Source: B4-G1 sp964393895 (lineage in GTDB: Bacteria; Chloroflexota; Anaerolineae; B4-G1). Taken from it: a stretch of 5,018 nt of DNA. The notes below the pieces were generated by a model. It was not told the origin of the DNA. It ran no database searches and saw nothing but the letters and a program-made list of their open reading frames with translations. Each line of letters starts with the position of its first letter. Positions within the stretch are counted from its first letter, which is position 1. This document shows positions 1 through 4,957 of the stretch, one piece after another. The stretch lies in contig CAYMWP010000209.1 in the NCBI GenBank assembly GCA_964393895.1, forward strand, positions 1-5,018, written 5' to 3'. The translations under genes were made by a program, and so were the position numbers.

Positions 1-1085
1 ACGTCGTGGATCATGTTGCCGCCGACGAGCGCGGCGGTAGCGGTGTTGATGGTGGACGCCATGGCCGCCTGCTCGTCAAAGAGCTTGGCGTCGGAGCAGC
101 CGCACGTCTCGTACTCGGGCACTTCCAGCCACTTGGTGATCTGGGTATAGGCCGCGCTGAGCAACGCCATCTCCGGCGAGCCGTAGCAATAGACCGTGGT
201 CTGCATATCCATGTTCGACATCAGCCCGCCGATGATGAGCGAAGCTCCCGGCTTGCGCAACTGGCTAAGGACGATGCCGAACAGGCTCTCGGTGAGAGCT
301 TGCACCGCAGTACCGGCCAGGGTGCAGGGGGCAGTCGCGCCGGCCAGTGGGCAGGGGGTGTAGACGAAGGGGATGTCGTTATCGGAGGCGAACAGCAGTT
401 TTTGAACCACCTCTGTCGAATGGCTCAAGGGAGACACCGGCTCGATGTATAGTGAAAAGATGGGCCCCTTCTTCCACTCTTCTTTGCCGCCCACCCGGAT
501 GAGGGCCATCTCGAACTGATCCTTCAGGCCATCCATATCCACGGCGGTGATGTTGATCGGTTTGTTGGTTCCTTCGAGCATGGCCAGGTACTGCCAGCGG
601 TCGTAGGTTCCCACTGCCACGTCCTGGACGATGCCGAGCGACATGTGAAAGTCCATGTGGGGCATGGCCTCGGCCAGGCGGGCAAAGTTCTTGACGTCCT
701 GGTAGGTGGCGCGCCGTCGCTCGCCGGTGTAGGGGTCGAGGGTGAAGGGGGTGTCGGAACCGGCGCCAAAGTAGATCTGATTCTTGTACAGCTCCATCCG
801 ATATTTGCGGTCCGGGCCGGTCACCACCACTTTTTTGGGCAATGTAGCCCGCGCCCTATCCACCATCCAGGGCGGCATTTTGACCAACGCGCTCTTTTCG
901 TCCCTATCCTCCACGATGGCGCCGCCGGAGTGAGCGAGGTCGACTCCTTCCATATCGTACACTCGGACGCCCGTCTCGTACAGCACAGTCAGGGCGGAAT
1001 AGTAGATGGCCTCGATTTCCTCCTCCGTGAGCACCTCGAAAGTGGGCGTAGCGTTTACTAGGTAGTTTGTCTTTTTAACTTGCAT
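1..1085 (-). CDS. MttB-superfamily corrinoid methyltransferase, non-pyrrolysine, 3' end cut by window edge
   Basis: The visible 361 residues start at the ATG 1085-1083, with a GGGAGGG Shine-Dalgarno 8 nt upstream. The family is about 480-500 residues long, so roughly 120-130 C-terminal residues lie beyond position 1. Family signatures seen are EPVSPL (residues 215-220), TPCPLAGATAP (243-253), NMDM (291-294), GCSDAK (329-334) and GGNMIHD (355-361); each has a counterpart in the complete homologue at 1769-3256. By family knowledge this is a cytoplasmic TIM-barrel enzyme that demethylates a methylated amine and methylates the Co(I) corrinoid of a partner protein. No in-frame TAG occurs in the visible part, including the region near residue 330 where archaeal MttB carries pyrrolysine, so trimethylamine is not the expected substrate; a betaine-like quaternary amine is an inference. 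The gene lies 18 nt behind the corrinoid gene 1745-1104, its likely partner. It is clearly diverged from the other methyltransferase here. Confidence 0.93.
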   Translation of the reverse strand, partial: MQVKKTNYLVNATPTFEVLTEEEIEAIYYSALTVLYETGVRVYDMEGVDLAHSGGAIVEDRDEKSALVKMPPWMVDRARATLPKKVVVTGPDRKYRMELYKNQIYFGAGSDTPFTLDPYTGERRRATYQDVKNFARLAEAMPHMDFHMSLGIVQDVAVGTYDRWQYLAMLEGTNKPINITAVDMDGLKDQFEMALIRVGGKEEWKKGPIFSLYIEPVSPLSHSTEVVQKLLFASDNDIPFVYTPCPLAGATAPCTLAGTAVQALTESLFGIVLSQLRKPGASLIIGGLMSNMDMQTTVYCYGSPEMALLSAAYTQITKWLEVPEYETCGCSDAKLFDEQAAMASTINTATAALVGGNMIHD

Positions 1086-1093
1086 TATACTTT

Positions 1094-1100
1094 CCCTCCC
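1094..1100 (-). promoter_or_regulatory. Shine-Dalgarno of the left-hand methyltransferase gene
   Basis: On the minus strand this reads GGGAGGG, 8 nt before the ATG at 1085. It fixes the start of the edge-truncated gene and lies wholly within the 18-nt spacer after the corrinoid gene, which supports translation from one polycistronic message. Confidence 0.8.
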
Positions 1101-1103
1101 TCA

Positions 1104-1745
1104 CTATACAGCACCAACGAGTTGCTTGGCCAGGTCTACCCCAGATGGCGCGTTGGAGCCGTATCCGTCGGCGCCGATGCGCTTGGCGAACTCGGCGTCC
1201 ACCGGCGCGCCGCCGACTATGATCTTGGTTCGCTCGCGCAGGCCGGCCTCTTCGATGGCCTTGATTGTATGCCCCATGGCGCGCATCGTGGTCGTCAACA
1301 TGGCCGACATACCGACGATATCGGGTTGATGCTCTTTGATAGTCTCGATGAACTTTTCCGGCTCGGCGTCAAAGCCAATGTCAATCACCTCAAAGCCCTG
1401 GCCTTCGCACATCATACCCACTAGATTCTTGCCGATGTCGTGCAGGTCGCCCTTGACGGTGCCCAGCATGATCTTGCCGATGAGCTTGGCGCCGCTGGCG
1501 ACCAGCTCTGGGCGCAGTATCTCCATCCCGGCCTGCATCGCGTCGGCCGACATTAGCACCTCGGGCACAAACATGTCGCCCCGCTTGAAGCGGACGCCCA
1601 CTTCGTTCATCCCGACGACCAGGCCTTTGTCCAGAATATCCTTGGGGGCCAATTCCTTGTCCAGCGCCTTTTGCACCAGCCCGGGGGTCTTTTCTGCATC
1701 TCCTTCCAAAACGGCGGTTGATAGCCGCTCGTAAATCCTACTCAT
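1104..1745 (-). CDS. Corrinoid protein (MttC/MtbC-like) paired with the left-hand methyltransferase
   Basis: This 213-residue protein carries a cobamide cofactor that shuttles a methyl group between two methyltransferases in the cytoplasm. Residues 1-85 or so form the helical cap domain (B12-binding_2 type, with the GDMFVPEVLMSADAM stretch). From about residue 90 comes the Rossmann-like B12-binding domain with DLHDIG at 100-105, where His102 would be the lower axial cobalt ligand. GMSAML follows at 145-150 and GGAP at 178-181. The usual SxL motif reads Ser147-Ala-Met149 here, unlike its two paralogues. I chose the ATG at 1745 because AGGGGAGG stands 7 nt upstream; an in-frame TTG at 1772 would overlap the previous stop codon and lacks such spacing. 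The gene ends in TAG followed at once by in-frame TGA. It lies 23 nt after one methyltransferase gene and 18 nt before the next; the latter is the more likely partner by the C-B gene order. Confidence 0.95.
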   Translation of the reverse strand: MSRIYERLSTAVLEGDAEKTPGLVQKALDKELAPKDILDKGLVVGMNEVGVRFKRGDMFVPEVLMSADAMQAGMEILRPELVASGAKLIGKIMLGTVKGDLHDIGKNLVGMMCEGQGFEVIDIGFDAEPEKFIETIKEHQPDIVGMSAMLTTTMRAMGHTIKAIEEAGLRERTKIIVGGAPVDAEFAKRIGADGYGSNAPSGVDLAKQLVGAV

Positions 1746-1752
1746 GATTTTT

Positions 1753-1760
1753 CCTCCCCT
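1753..1760 (-). promoter_or_regulatory. Shine-Dalgarno deciding the start of the third corrinoid gene
   Basis: AGGGGAGG on the minus strand lies 7 nt before the ATG at 1745. It decides for that ATG over the in-frame TTG at 1772, which would add nine residues (MNRERGGKI) not shared with the paralogues. Confidence 0.85.
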
Positions 1761-1768
1761 TTCTCTAT

Positions 1769-3256
1769 TCAATCAGCCTGCGTCCGGTTGACCCATTCGT
1801 CCGTCTGGACGCGCTTCTCGGCCTCTTCCAATACCTCTTGGATGACCTGCTCTGTCTCCGGCTTGATGGCGGAGGGCCGATGGGCAGCCAGGATGTCTTG
1901 CACGCGGGCGACGGTCCTGTCCTTGAAACTATGCTTGCCCATCATCTCCCATTCCTCATAGTTGCGCCGGTCGAACAGCTTGGGATACCAGAACTCTTTC
2001 TTATAGTAGCGGCGCGTGTGTTCCTCGCGCAGGTAGTGCCCGTTGGGGCCTACGTTGCGGATCACGTCCACCGCCAGCGTGTCGTCGTTGACCTCGATGC
2101 CTCGGGTGATGCGGCGCGAGTAGCCGATGGCCTCGTCCATAGCCGCCAGTTGAAAGACCGAGCCGGTCATGGCGCTCTCGGTGTACCCCACGTCGTGGGT
2201 CAGGTCGCCACCGGTGAGGGCGGAAAAGTAGACCGACATGGAGCCTTCGATGATCGCCTGCTCGTCGAACGTCTTGGAGTCGGTGCAGCCGCCCGTCTGC
2301 CACAGGGGGAGACCGGCATAGTGGGCCAGATCGGTGATACCGGCCATCATCAGCGGCAGTTCGGGCGCGCCGTAGGCCAGTATCATGGCGTTCATATCCA
2401 TCACCGAGAGCACGCCGCCCATAAAGAAAGGCAGGCCGGGCTGAATTGCCTGGGCGATAGTCAGTCCCATCCACGACTCGGCGGCCGCCTGGGTGATGAT
2501 GCCGGCGGCCGTCACCGGGGCAGTGCCGCCGGCGATGGGGCAAGGGGTAAAGATCAGGGGTATCCGATTCTCGGCTGCAAAGACGAGCTTGTCCAGCGCC
2601 TCAAATGTGCTGACCAGCGGCGACAGCGGCTCGCAGTAGTGGACGTAATTGGGACGCCTCTCGAACGCTTCCTGACCGCCCGCTTCGGTGACGGCGATCT
2701 TGTGGATGGCGGCCGAGTCGAAGCGGTCGTATGACCAGGCCACGATGGGCTTGCTGGTGTTGGGGAACATGCCGGCGAACTCGTAGAGCGCGCCTAGGTC
2801 GTGATGCACGTCGTTGACCGTGCCCAGCGACTCGCAAAAGTCAATGTTGGGCAGCGCGTCCACCACTTTGGCCACGGTGGGCGAATCACTCTTGACGTAG
2901 GGGCGGCGCTCCATCGTCTCAATGTCAATAAAGTTGGGGCAGGTGGGGCCAGGTCCAAAGTGCGCCCGGCCGGGGCCGATGTGGATGTCGTGTTCGGGAT
3001 TGCCGTCGCGGGCGAATATGGTAAAGCTGCGCGGCGCCATCTCTAGCGATTTCTTCACCAGATACGATGGGATACGCACCCGCTTGCCATCTACCCAGGC
3101 CCCGGCCTTTTTGAGAATATCCCGCGCTTCTGCGTGATGTACTTCCAGGCCCGTATACTCTAGTACGTGGAGCACGCCCCCGAACAACTCTTCCAACTGA
3201 TCGTCGGAGAGCATTCGAAAGCGCACGCCTGAATTGACTCGATAGTTTGTCCTCAT
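1769..3256 (-). CDS. MttB-superfamily corrinoid methyltransferase, non-pyrrolysine, complete
   Basis: This is a complete 495-residue protein, the full length typical of the MttB (trimethylamine methyltransferase, COG5598-type) family. The ATG at 3256 has AAGGAGG 9 nt upstream. Motifs in order are GPGPTCPNF (101-109), CEPLSPL (208-214), TPCPIAGGTAP (237-247), MDMN (286-289), TGGCTDSK (321-328) and GGDLTHDVGYTES (349-361). By family knowledge the protein folds as a TIM barrel and moves a methyl group from a methylated amine to a Co(I) corrinoid protein. The frame is open with no amber codon, so it is a non-pyrrolysine member; characterised members of that kind act on glycine betaine and other quaternary amines, but which substrate applies here cannot be told from sequence. 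It follows the corrinoid gene 3962-3324 by 67 nt, the likely partner, and is followed by another corrinoid gene after 23 nt. There is no signal peptide or membrane segment, so it should be cytoplasmic. Confidence 0.96.
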   Translation of the reverse strand: MRTNYRVNSGVRFRMLSDDQLEELFGGVLHVLEYTGLEVHHAEARDILKKAGAWVDGKRVRIPSYLVKKSLEMAPRSFTIFARDGNPEHDIHIGPGRAHFGPGPTCPNFIDIETMERRPYVKSDSPTVAKVVDALPNIDFCESLGTVNDVHHDLGALYEFAGMFPNTSKPIVAWSYDRFDSAAIHKIAVTEAGGQEAFERRPNYVHYCEPLSPLVSTFEALDKLVFAAENRIPLIFTPCPIAGGTAPVTAAGIITQAAAESWMGLTIAQAIQPGLPFFMGGVLSVMDMNAMILAYGAPELPLMMAGITDLAHYAGLPLWQTGGCTDSKTFDEQAIIEGSMSVYFSALTGGDLTHDVGYTESAMTGSVFQLAAMDEAIGYSRRITRGIEVNDDTLAVDVIRNVGPNGHYLREEHTRRYYKKEFWYPKLFDRRNYEEWEMMGKHSFKDRTVARVQDILAAHRPSAIKPETEQVIQEVLEEAEKRVQTDEWVNRTQAD

Positions 3257-3265
3257 TTAGAAAGT

Positions 3266-3272
3266 CCTCCTT
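3266..3272 (-). promoter_or_regulatory. Shine-Dalgarno of the complete methyltransferase gene
   Basis: AAGGAGG on the minus strand is a near-perfect anti-16S match, 9 nt before the ATG at 3256. It lies just downstream of the stem-loop at 3280-3325 and remains single-stranded if that hairpin forms. Confidence 0.8.
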
Positions 3273-3279
3273 GCTTCGG

Positions 3280-3325
3280 AGAAACCACGTTTTTGTCGCT
3301 TCGCTTACGCAAAAACCCGGTTTCT
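3280..3325. repeat. Imperfect palindromic stem-loop in the corrinoid-methyltransferase gap
   Basis: Two 16-nt arms, 3280-3295 and 3310-3325, are inverted copies with two mismatches (core agaaacc / ggtttct and gtttttg / caaaaac), separated by a 14-nt loop. The palindrome fills most of the 67-nt gap between the second corrinoid gene and the complete methyltransferase gene. Its right arm contains the corrinoid gene's TAG stop codon (3326-3324). On the transcribed strand no T-run follows the stem, so it does not look like an intrinsic terminator. It could act as an mRNA processing or stability element, or be a dispersed REP-like repeat. No target duplication is visible at its ends. Confidence 0.75.
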
Positions 3326-3962
3326 AGGCACCAACAAATTGCTTGGCCAAGTCGGCTGCTGAAGCGGCGTTCGAAGCGTAGCCATCGGCGCCGATCTGGT
3401 CGGCAAACGCCTGCGTCACCGGCGCGCCGCCGATCATCACCTTGACCTTATCGCGCAGGCCGGCCTCTTCCAGGGCCTTGACAGTGTGTTCCATCGCCCG
3501 CATAGTCGTGGTCAGCAAGGCCGACATACCCACCACTTCCGGCCCGAATTTCTTGACCGCTTCGACAAACTCCTCCGGCGCGACGTCTTTGCCAATGTCC
3601 TCGACCTCAAAACCAGCGCCCTCGCACATCATACCGACCAGGTTCTTGCCGATATCGTGCAGGTCGCCCTTTACCGTGCCCAACAGCACCTTGCCGGCCA
3701 TCTTGCCGCCACTCTCGGCCAGCAGTGGCTTGATGATATTCATTGACATCTGCATTGTCCTGGCCGAACGCAGCACCTCAGGCACGAACATGTTGCCGGC
3801 CTTGAACTCGACGCCGACATAGTCCATGCCGACCATCAGGCCGCCGTCCAGGATCTCCTGGGCGCTCAGGTCCTCGTCCAAAGCATCTTCGGTCAGATCA
3901 ACGATCTCTTCCAGGTCGCCTTCGATGACGGCCGTGGAGATTTGTTCCAGAATTTCGCTCAT
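3324..3962 (-). CDS. Corrinoid protein (MttC/MtbC-like) paired with the complete methyltransferase
   Basis: This 212-residue cobamide-binding protein aligns without gaps to the other two corrinoid proteins over nearly its whole length. The helical cap covers residues 1-85 (NMFVPEVLRSARTM at 57-70). The B12-binding domain follows, with DLHDIG at 100-105 (His102 as predicted cobalt ligand), GMSALLTTTM at 145-154 containing the standard SxL motif, and GGAP at 178-181. The ATG at 3962 is preceded by GGAGG with an 8-nt spacer; an in-frame GTG at 3995 would add eleven residues without a supporting ribosome site. The N-terminal cap is unusually acidic (for example DLEEIVDLTEDALDEDL). The protein ends FVGA-TAG, one residue shorter than the paralogue ending LVGAV, and the stop lies inside a palindromic repeat. 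By order it serves the methyltransferase 67 nt downstream, carrying the methyl group to a second methyltransferase encoded elsewhere. Confidence 0.95.
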   Translation of the reverse strand: MSEILEQISTAVIEGDLEEIVDLTEDALDEDLSAQEILDGGLMVGMDYVGVEFKAGNMFVPEVLRSARTMQMSMNIIKPLLAESGGKMAGKVLLGTVKGDLHDIGKNLVGMMCEGAGFEVEDIGKDVAPEEFVEAVKKFGPEVVGMSALLTTTMRAMEHTVKALEEAGLRDKVKVMIGGAPVTQAFADQIGADGYASNAASAADLAKQFVGA

Positions 3963-4153
3963 TTTTTTATCCTCCAAGTCTGAATTTCTAAACACAACTG
4001 TGTACGACCAACCAGATTTTCATTCTCCCTACACTTTCCCTCCTCTCGGGTGATCCAAGTTGATGCAAAATAGCTGCGCTCGAAACGGGGAAGCGTCCAT
4101 CACCAGGTGCTCTAGGGCCTTGATCCGGCGCTGCCCCGAGCTGGCCGTTCAAG
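3963..4153 (-). other. 191-bp gap between the first two corrinoid genes, with possible gene remnant
   Basis: This is much longer than the other gaps in the cluster (18, 23 and 67 nt). It holds the Shine-Dalgarno of the next gene at its low end. Upstream of that is a mini-frame (4023-3988) that would encode MKIWLVVHSCV. An open frame at 4148-4029 of 39 codons reads protein-like and ends in HPRGGKV then TAG. The minus strand also contains GGAGGGAAAGTGTA around 4031-4045, close to the GGAGGGAAAGTATA before the left-hand methyltransferase start. A 10-bp inverted repeat with one mismatch (4086-4095 with 4129-4138) has a 33-nt loop and is not a convincing terminator. I see no clear promoter. Confidence 0.4.
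3971..3975 (-). promoter_or_regulatory. Shine-Dalgarno deciding the start of the second corrinoid gene
   Basis: GGAGG (within TTGGAGGAT) on the minus strand lies 8 nt before the ATG at 3962, with an A-rich spacer. It decides for that ATG over the in-frame GTG at 3995. Confidence 0.85.
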
Positions 4154-4786
4154 TCATGCCAATTCCCGGGACACATCCACGGCCGTCGCCGCATCGGGCG
4201 CGTAGGCGTCGGCCCCGATCTCTTCCGCAAAGGCGCTCGTCACTGGCGCTCCACCGACTATCACCTTTACCGAGCCGCGCATCCCCGCCTCTTCCAGCGC
4301 CTCGAGGGTGGCCTTCATCTGAACCATCGTCGTGGTCAATAGGGCGCTCATCCCCACCAACTGGGGCTGGTGTTCTTGCACGGCGGCCACAAAGTCCGCT
4401 GGCTCCACGTCAGTCCCCAGATCAATCATCTCAAAGCCCGCGCCCTCCAACATCATCTTGACCAGGTTCTTGCCGATGTCGTGCAGATCGCCCTTGACGG
4501 TTCCGATGACACATTTCCCTGCACCGGGCACATCGCTCTCCGCCAGCAGTGGTCGCAGAACGGTCATACCCGCGTGCATAGCCCGGGCCGCGATGAGCAC
4601 TTCGGGCACGAAGAGATCACCCGCCTTAAAGTCCTTGCCCACCTCGTCCATGCCGGCGATCAGGCCGCCGGACAGAATCTCCTCTGGAGCCATCTCCTGG
4701 TTCAGTGCCTTCTGGACCAACTCGGAGACTGTCCCATCATCCCCATCGTACAGATTAGATGCGATCCCTTGCAGAATGTCTGCCAT
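4154..4786 (-). CDS. Corrinoid protein (MttC/MtbC-like), first gene of the cluster, no adjacent methyltransferase
   Basis: This 210-residue cobamide-binding methyl carrier has the same layout as the other two. The helical cap covers residues 1-85 (DLFVPEVLIAARAM at 57-70). The B12-binding domain carries DLHDIG at 100-105 with His102 as predicted lower cobalt ligand, GMSALLTTTM at 145-154 and GGAP at 178-181. The ATG at 4786 has GAGGAG 7 nt upstream; the in-frame TTG at 4792 is only 1 nt from it and is rejected. It is the most diverged of the three: it has LVKMMLEG where the others have LVGMMCEG, and VQMKATLEAL where they have RAMxHTxKAx. It ends in TGA, and the next gene starts 191 nt further on instead of a methyltransferase following closely. 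It may share a methyltransferase with the downstream genes, serve an unlinked one, or have lost its partner. The leader is interrupted by a MITE-like insertion. Confidence 0.95.
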   Translation of the reverse strand: MADILQGIASNLYDGDDGTVSELVQKALNQEMAPEEILSGGLIAGMDEVGKDFKAGDLFVPEVLIAARAMHAGMTVLRPLLAESDVPGAGKCVIGTVKGDLHDIGKNLVKMMLEGAGFEMIDLGTDVEPADFVAAVQEHQPQLVGMSALLTTTMVQMKATLEALEEAGMRGSVKVIVGGAPVTSAFAEEIGADAYAPDAATAVDVSRELA

Positions 4787-4793
4787 TTCCAAA

Positions 4794-4799
4794 CTCCTC
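4794..4799 (-). promoter_or_regulatory. Shine-Dalgarno deciding the start of the first corrinoid gene
   Basis: GAGGAG on the minus strand lies 7 nt before the ATG at 4786 and only 1 nt before the in-frame TTG at 4792, so it fixes the ATG as start. It lies about 10 nt from the proximal copy of the direct repeat flanking the inserted element. Confidence 0.85.
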
Positions 4800-4808
4800 G
4801 TAATCGTA

Positions 4809-4817
4809 TTTTGAACG
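4809..4817. repeat. Left copy of 9-bp target site duplication
   Basis: The plus strand reads ttttgaacg, immediately adjoining the left end of the inverted-repeat element at 4818. The identical 9 bases stand immediately after its right end at 4949-4957. Confidence 0.82.
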
Positions 4818-4837
4818 GTAACTGCTCAGCCTGATCC

Positions 4838-4852
4838 AGACCTCCGAGGTCT
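4838..4852 (+). repeat. 15-bp near-palindrome, left subterminal copy
   Basis: AGACCTCCGAGGTCT has 7-bp arms around one central base. It is the exact reverse complement of the copy at 4917-4931 and forms the inner part of the element's terminal inverted repeat. It could serve as a hairpin or a transposase-binding site. Confidence 0.8.
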
Positions 4853-4916
4853 AGAGTACCTGTGCGGATGAAACCACGGCCTGTACAAGCACAGCCACGG
4901 GCGAAACAGCTTCCAA

Positions 4917-4931
4917 AGACCTCGGAGGTCT
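4917..4931 (-). repeat. 15-bp near-palindrome, right subterminal copy
   Basis: The plus strand reads AGACCTCGGAGGTCT, the exact reverse complement of 4838-4852. It is the inner part of the right terminal inverted repeat. Confidence 0.8.
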
Positions 4932-4948
4932 ATAGCCCGAGTAGTTAC

Positions 4949-4957
4949 TTTTGAACG
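4949..4957. repeat. Right copy of 9-bp target site duplication
   Basis: ttttgaacg directly adjoins the right end of the inverted-repeat element and is identical to 4809-4817. Removing the element and one copy restores a continuous leader reading cgtattttgaacgtatc on the plus strand. Confidence 0.82.

Larger units (their letters stand above)
4818..4948. mobile_element. 131-bp MITE-like insertion with about 35-bp terminal inverted repeats
   Basis: The left end (4818-4852) and the reverse complement of the right end (4948-4917) match over about 35 bp with a few substitutions and three unpaired bases. Both begin GTAACT, then (G/A)CTC, and both finish in the 15-mer AGACCTCCGAGGTCT (4838-4852; 4917-4931 in reverse), which is itself nearly palindromic. 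The middle continues as an imperfect palindrome with a small apical stem CTGT/ACAG at 4881-4894. Perfect 9-bp direct repeats adjoin both ends. There is no room for a transposase, so it would have been moved in trans; 9-bp duplications are known for several insertion-sequence families (IS1 and IS4-type among them), and the source family here is unknown. It sits in the leader of the first corrinoid gene and may influence that gene's expression. Confidence 0.82.

Noticed and set aside
6..452. Long plus-strand open frames opposite the methyltransferase and corrinoid genes (for example 6-452, 645-1061, 1838-2734, 4370-4834)
   Set aside because: They lie antisense to strongly conserved minus-strand genes, lack Shine-Dalgarno support and have low-complexity composition typical of GC-rich shadow frames.
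1746..1772. TTG at 1772 as the start of the third corrinoid protein
   Set aside because: It overlaps the upstream stop codon, and the strong AGGGGAGG lies downstream of it, correctly spaced for the ATG at 1745. All three paralogues align from that Met.
3280..3325. Stem-loop as a transposed MITE like the one at 4818-4948
   Set aside because: Its arms are unrelated in sequence to that element and no flanking direct repeat is visible, so I call it only a palindromic repeat.
3963..3995. GTG at 3995 as the start of the second corrinoid protein
   Set aside because: GGAGG lies inside the proposed extension, 8 nt before the ATG at 3962, and the extra residues have no counterpart in the paralogues.
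4086..4138. Inverted repeat cggggaagcg / cgctgccccg as a terminator after the first corrinoid gene
   Set aside because: The loop is 33 nt, one pair is mismatched and no T-run follows on the minus strand, so it does not fit an intrinsic terminator.
1428..4505. Repeated near-identical stretches around ttcttgccgatgtcgtgcag in three places
   Set aside because: They encode the conserved DLHDIGKN cobalt-ligand motif in each corrinoid gene and are explained by paralogy, not by a DNA repeat.
4838..4931. The pair of AGACCTCCGAGGTCT palindromes as operators for a dimeric regulator
   Set aside because: Possible in principle, but they are nested within longer terminal inverted repeats bounded by an exact 9-bp direct duplication, which a mobile element explains better.
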